From: Breviolum minutum Mf 1.05b.01
Taxonomy: Eukaryota > Sar > Dinophyceae > Suessiales > Symbiodiniaceae
Length of the DNA stretch: 64,000 bases
Reading direction: 5' to 3'
Assembly: GCA_000507305.1 (NCBI GenBank)
Contig: DF241524.1
Span: 1-64,000, forward strand
In this document: in pieces, positions 38,601 to 44,600 of the stretch
Layout of the letters: every line of letters starts with the position of its first letter
Numbering within the stretch: position 1 is the first letter of the stretch
Position numbers and translations under genes: made by a program
The notes under the pieces: model-generated
The model's database searches: none
What the model was told of the DNA's origin: nothing
Seen by the model: the letters and a program-made list of their open reading frames with translations, nothing else

Positions 38601-41600
38601 TGTGAGTTGCCCTTAAGCAGGCTAGCCTTGTTCTCCGAGTTTTTATCATCCTTGTCCTTCTTGTCTTTTTTGTCCTTCTTGTGTTTTTTATCCTTCTTCT
38701 TATCTCCAGCGTCCTTTGGTGGTGGTGGTGGGGTCTCATCTTGTTCTTGTACCCGAGGAACTTCCACTTGCTCAACAGCCTCAGTCTTCACCTCAACTTT
38801 GTCCCAAGGTGCTGCTGTGCTTGTTGTAGTCTTCGCTGTTTCTGCATCCTTCTTTCTCTTCAGATCCTCGGGATGTTCTCCAGGAAGATCTTTGCGCTTC
38901 GCTGCATCATTCTTCTTCTCCTTGTGGCCATTCTTTTCCTTCTTGTCCTTCTTGTCTTTTTTATCCTTCTTCTCCTTCTTCTCAGCTCCAGTGTCCTTTG
39001 GTGGTGTTGTCTTCTCTTGTTCTTGTACCTGAGGAACTTCCACTTTCTCATTCTCTTTCACCACAGGTTGCATTGCTGTCTCCTTCTCATTGGTCTGACC
39101 CTTCAGGTCAGTCTCCACCTCAACTTTGTTCGCAGGTGCTGCTGTGCCTTTTGCAATCTTCAGTAAGGCTGCCTCAATCTTTCTCTTCTCATCCTCAGGA
39201 TGTTCTGCAGGATGGCCGGTGGTCCCACTAGATTGCTGAGGTGTAGGTATTCGTGCGAGGTGAGCAATGGGTGCATGATTCTGCTTCTCCTTTTTTCTTT
39301 CTTTTCCTTTTTGTCCTTCTTGTCCTTTTTGCTTTTTTTGCCTTCACCATGAACATCCGAGCTCTTCAGCCCATTGGTATCCTTGTGGGTCTCGTCAAGC
39401 TTATGTTGTTTCTCCTTTGCTTCTCTTGCCTTTGTGTCCTCATCTACCTCCTTCTGCAAAGCTTCCCTTCTCTTTTCATATTCCAAAAAGGCTGGAGTCG
39501 GAAGGGTTTGTGATTTCAACATCCTCATGCGTTCTGCCTGCAGAAGATGTCGTTTCACTGAAAGAAGCTGTGTTTTATAATGGATATATGTTATCACAAA
39601 ACAAATAGTGTGCCTCCTTTGAAGAAGGCATCGTACAGCTACCCAATTCAGCACCCACACACAACCCATGAACTCTTGAAGGTTTCAAGTTGAGCCACAA
39701 TACATGGATCAGGATCGTTTGGTGAAATGTTATGTTGATCATGTTGATCACCTAAGCTAGATTGATTGATATATTAAGGCTTGGAATTCAACAAACTGAT
39801 TTTTCTGTGTTTTGTATCATACTTTGAAAATATAAAAACTATGCCAAACCCGACACGAAATGACACGTTTCAGTCATGTCAGTTTGGCACCCGACACGTT
39901 ACAAGGGATGCCATTTTGACATCCTTTGTATACAAAGGATGTCAAAATGACACCCTCTGTATACCCCTCCGACACGCCAATGACACGCAATGACACGCAC
40001 AAAGTGCCATGTTTTTTCCCAAAGTTTCTCGCCCACAGGAATGTATCCATTCAAGCCGGGAATCCAAAACTATGATATGGGCAGGCAGATTGGGATGGCT
40101 TGGGTTGACAACAACATGGTTGTAAACAAAAGTATCTCAATTGCTACAGTTCAAAAACACCCATGCCAACCTTCAAGATCGACTACTTGTTTAATTAGTA
40201 GCTTACTTGTCCACCAAATTGTGGAACCTCACCTCTACTCCTGAAGGGGTTGGTATTCAGTCTGAGTTTTCTTGTCGTGCTCGATCATGCTTAGACTCGA
40301 TAAGTGATCACATAAGCAATCCTTGCATATTTCATGGCACCTGGCATAGTCCTTCCTGAGTGTTTTTGAAAATAAACATGATCATATGACTACAATTTCA
40401 CCAAAACACACTTCACTGGTGGTATTCCACATGCGAATGCATAACCAAGGTGCCGAGGTAGATAATCTTCAAGTGCAGGTAGCCAACATGATAGGCAAAG
40501 GCGTTCATGTGCTAACACCTGCAACCTCTCCTGGATCCTTTGGGTTTTTTTGCCCATTTTGATCACCCCTAGCAAGATTGTGTGAGCCTAAATTGCTTTC
40601 ATCATAACACATGGTACTCTAACACAGGCCATGGCAAATGCAATGTCCATGGACTCAATCTTAGATAGTAGTAGATTGCTGGAGGTTCGATAAGCCATTT
40701 TCCCACCCAAGCGAATTGCAAGTTGTAAATCATTTGTCAGCACATGATGGCACATTCATCCAAAAACCCAACAGATGGAACATCATTATATAAACTGATT
40801 TCTGTGGTTTAAAGATTGTTTTACACTATGCAAGGTGTATATCACTTAAAGTGTGCGCCACCATGTATGGTTGGAGCCCCTCAAAATATCATCAAGGCAG
40901 CCAAGATCATCACCTATCTCAGCATACCCAAAGTTTGAAATCTCTGTTTGTAATGGAGACTTCCTGTCTTCAAACAACGAAGCAACTGCATATCCAAAGT
41001 CTCTTGGATATGCTCCGCTTTCAGTCAAAGCCTTTTTTATACCAACCTAAGCAAAGATGTATTTGGTGAACCTTCTCACCAGCCAAAACATGCCAAAACC
41101 ATACTGTGTCAATCCAGTAGAATTGCCAAGGGACCACTCGTTTACGGCCATGTTTGTCAATACTCCTTTTGACAAGGTCGACCGATGTCCTCCCACAGTG
41201 CGATTGCAATCTAATATTGCTTCACAAGTCCATGACAATCGATCAACGCGATGATACTTTTGACATTAAAATTGGAGGGTGGATCTTGTAGATTATAGAC
41301 AGCCATTTTCATACGTATTGACCCCACAGCCACACAAATCCTGTCCTTGGCAAGGCTTCTTTCAGTTGCTTGATGGACAGTGGCTTTCGCAGGCATTGCA
41401 GTCGTGGGAGTGTTCCCCATATCCTTAGATCAAAAAACAACATCATTGGTGCACATGCCATGCTAGTTCCATTCCCAGGATATATTGACGATAAGAGTCA
41501 CTGTGAATTTCAAGGTTTTGGAACCATAGCTGCCCATTGGAAAGCATACTCTCCTGCGTCATTGATGGGTCAGTGTGTTGAGTGGTGAGGGAACACATGT

Positions 41601-44600
41601 ATTGCAATATCAAGTTCAGTCCTGGCTTTGGAACTAAACAAGAACCTTCTCATGGGGTACCACGCGAACATCACCTCACCATGTTAGATCAGATATATAT
41701 GGTGAATTCTCCAAACTCATATTACTAGGGAGCTGGCAGAAGTGAGTGGTTGTTCCACCATAAAATAGACACCTCTTTGCCATGCATACCAAAGTCTTAG
41801 TTGTCGTTGTGAGAACAAACATGCTCAGCACACAATGTGACATTAAAGTTCAGTGATAGCAGTAGTTGTGTTGCATTTTCGATGCCAAGATTGCCAAGCA
41901 ACATGTATATGAGTCGCATCGTCAGCACATTTGCAAGTTGAACGCACTTGCGAGAATTACCCTCTGGGTGAATCCATGAGCGACCTGTTGTTGGAGAACT
42001 CCTTAGTGAACCAGATATCTTGTTTTGTAGTTATGACAACTTGTTCCCTAAGAGCAGCTATTCCAACTACAACATCTCATTCATCAATGTTGGAAACCAA
42101 GTTTCAGAAATACCCAGGTACTGCATGGAGGTGCACACATTATCAGCCCACCTCTTTTGGTGTTCTTGACCTGCACAATGATCAATTTGGTGTATTAATT
42201 CAAGTCAAATGAGTTGGTAGCAGTGCCTTCCACACTGCGGCCCCCACTGCTGCTAATATAGCGAGGAATCCAACTGACCGCAGTAGATCGTGGTTTGAAG
42301 AGTACCTCACCTGAGATGCAGTGGAAGTTAAAAAAGTTTGAAGAACAACCATCTCATGATACAGTGATTTCCTCCCCTAACAGTTGCCATGGTGCATCGA
42401 ATGCTTTACCACGATAGCCCAAACTCCATAGAGCTCGGGAAAATTGCCCATCTCCAGCGCATATTTCTACCTCAAGAAACAATAGGGTCAGTTGGCTTTT
42501 GTTTGGGTTTAATGTAAAAACACTGTATTAAGGAATACTTGGAGTATGACATCAAATTCTTGAATTGATTTTCTGAAATCAGCCTTGTTGCAAAATCATT
42601 CGGTTCTGACGGTGTAGGCAAGGTCGCCAGCAAAAGAAGAATTTTTCGGAGGAATGCCGGATTCATGGTGCACCGTCCTATATGATTTTTGTTCCTGATA
42701 ATTTGGGCCACTATATTTGAGGAAACAGCACAAGTCAAAAAAAGACACAAGGGTTACTTGCCACTGCAATCTACCAATGTTTGACCGGATTGCCACAGGC
42801 ATCAATTTCACTCGACTTGCGATTCATTTTTGGCTTACCGACAAGGCAGGGTTCGGATCACAGACTCGACACCACCAGCTGCATGAGTTGACCAATGTGT
42901 TCATGCAGATATCACTGTAACACACAAGGAAGAACACAAATCTTTGGTTCCAAATTTTCAACTTTGTTTTATATATATGGAAAAAAACAGCTGGATAATG
43001 TTTGAGTGCAAAAACAAGATTTGTTGCCAAGTATACCACATCCCCCAATCAAACTCGATTCAAAGGTCTTGTGATATGGTGTGTGTTTCAAAAACACTTT
43101 GTGTGGTTTTCTTGGCATTCATGCTAAGCATCATTTCTTACGCCTAGGCTTTTTCTTGGGTGGTTTTTCAATCTCACCCGCAGGGCGAGATTCCTTGTCA
43201 CGTGCCTCCTTAGAAGCACGGGCAACCTTACCCTCAGGGTCAGAAAATCCAGCAGCCTTCGCATCTCTCCTGAAAGTAAAGGTTACCACACCACCATGGC
43301 ATATTATATTTTGTTACATGCATCCCTTGTATTGGCATTGAATCTTGAAGTGTTTCTTAGACTTCACATACTATATCATGTGACCAAATCAAACCAAGAC
43401 ACAGCACATAGAAGAGCTTCTTGTCGAGCTCCCGGATGTACACTTTGTATTGTTGCCCAGCTGCTTTTCCACTGAGCCGCTTTCGAATCTCCACGGTCCA
43501 CTCCTGCATGCTGATGCTTGAGACAAGCTGATGTTTCCTTAGATAGGCTAGCAGGATTTTCACTTCACATTTAAAAACAAAGAATGGATCCAGGTTTTAA
43601 TTCTTGGGGGAAAGCAAAGAGCAACACAGAAAAAATGACACATATCATCCACAAGTGGGGTTCGTTTCAGTTTTCTTTGCACGTCTTTCAGCAACAAGAG
43701 CCAACTGTTCTGATGGAGTTGGAACTTTAGATCCAGCATGCTTGAGAGCCTCTTGTTGTACCCTGGTGATAGTTACTTGAAAGGCATTCGAGGCCAAGTC
43801 CTTAAAGGCAACCTTCGCCACTGAAGAAGTAGCTTTTTCTTCCTGATCCATCCAAAGCAAAAAAATGAACACATGATGATATACATGGTCAATAACAGTC
43901 ACATACTTGACATACCAATAATCCATGAAGCTGTGTATACTTATCAAAACCCATTATAAATCCCACCTCTTCAACTTCTTCCTTTACCTCCTTCTCCTTT
44001 GTTTCCTTTTTAGAGTTCTTCCCGTTCTTCTTTTTTTTGGAGGAGCTTGCAGCATCTGCAGGGGCTACACCAGAAGCGGCATCAGGCAAGCCTTGGTGAA
44101 AGGGCATGTCATGGGAGATGCACAAAGCTAAATTACGATCCTTTTATATAGTATTGATTTTTACCATAGGAAGTATGAGTCCCAAAAAACACTGAATGAT
44201 GATAAGGAACCAGATGATTTCTTTCTGATTCGATGTGTGGGAGGAAGCAGGCCAGCTTTTTTAAATTCTTGCTCCAAAGCCTGTTCAATGTCGTTTCCTT
44301 TCTCATTCTTGACTTTCGACAACACTGCTGCCATGCAGGCATCTGCTTTTGCCTTAGGATCTTTTTGTTGTTTGGTGGTCTTGTCTTTGTTTGGAGATCC
44401 TGGTGCCTCCTGCAAACCTTCTACTGCATCCTGCTCTGCTATACTTTGAGCCTTTCGGGCTGCCTTTTCAACACTGCCCTCCTCTTCAGTATCGCTCCAG
44501 GAACTAGAGTTGGTAGTCCAAGAGGTATCACTGAGTGTCTCCTCACTGCTGTCATTCTCAGAACTGCTTTCAGCGTCGTCCTCTTCCTTTTCCTCATCTT

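Larger units (their letters stand above)
32367..39930 (-). mobile_element. Candidate 7.56-kb DNA transposon with terminal inverted repeats (element B)
   Basis: The two ends, read inward, start with the same 16 bases (TACAAAGGATGTCAAA) and match at 25 of the first 28 positions. TA stands at both tips, so a TA target duplication is possible. Inside are exactly two minus-strand genes: a Lys/Glu-rich protein (39.57-36.57 kb) and a larger conserved protein (about 35.4-32.86 kb), both complete in this interval as far as can be seen. A two-gene layout of accessory protein plus transposase recalls CACTA/EnSpm elements, but the tips are CAAAG, not CACTA. It lies in intron 1 of FBA-2. The element has none of the inverted-repeat families that fill the surrounding introns. 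Confidence 0.68.

Noticed and set aside
38607-39166. Plus-strand open frames of 141-161 residues
   Set aside because: Antisense shadow of the Lys-rich exon of element B gene 1.
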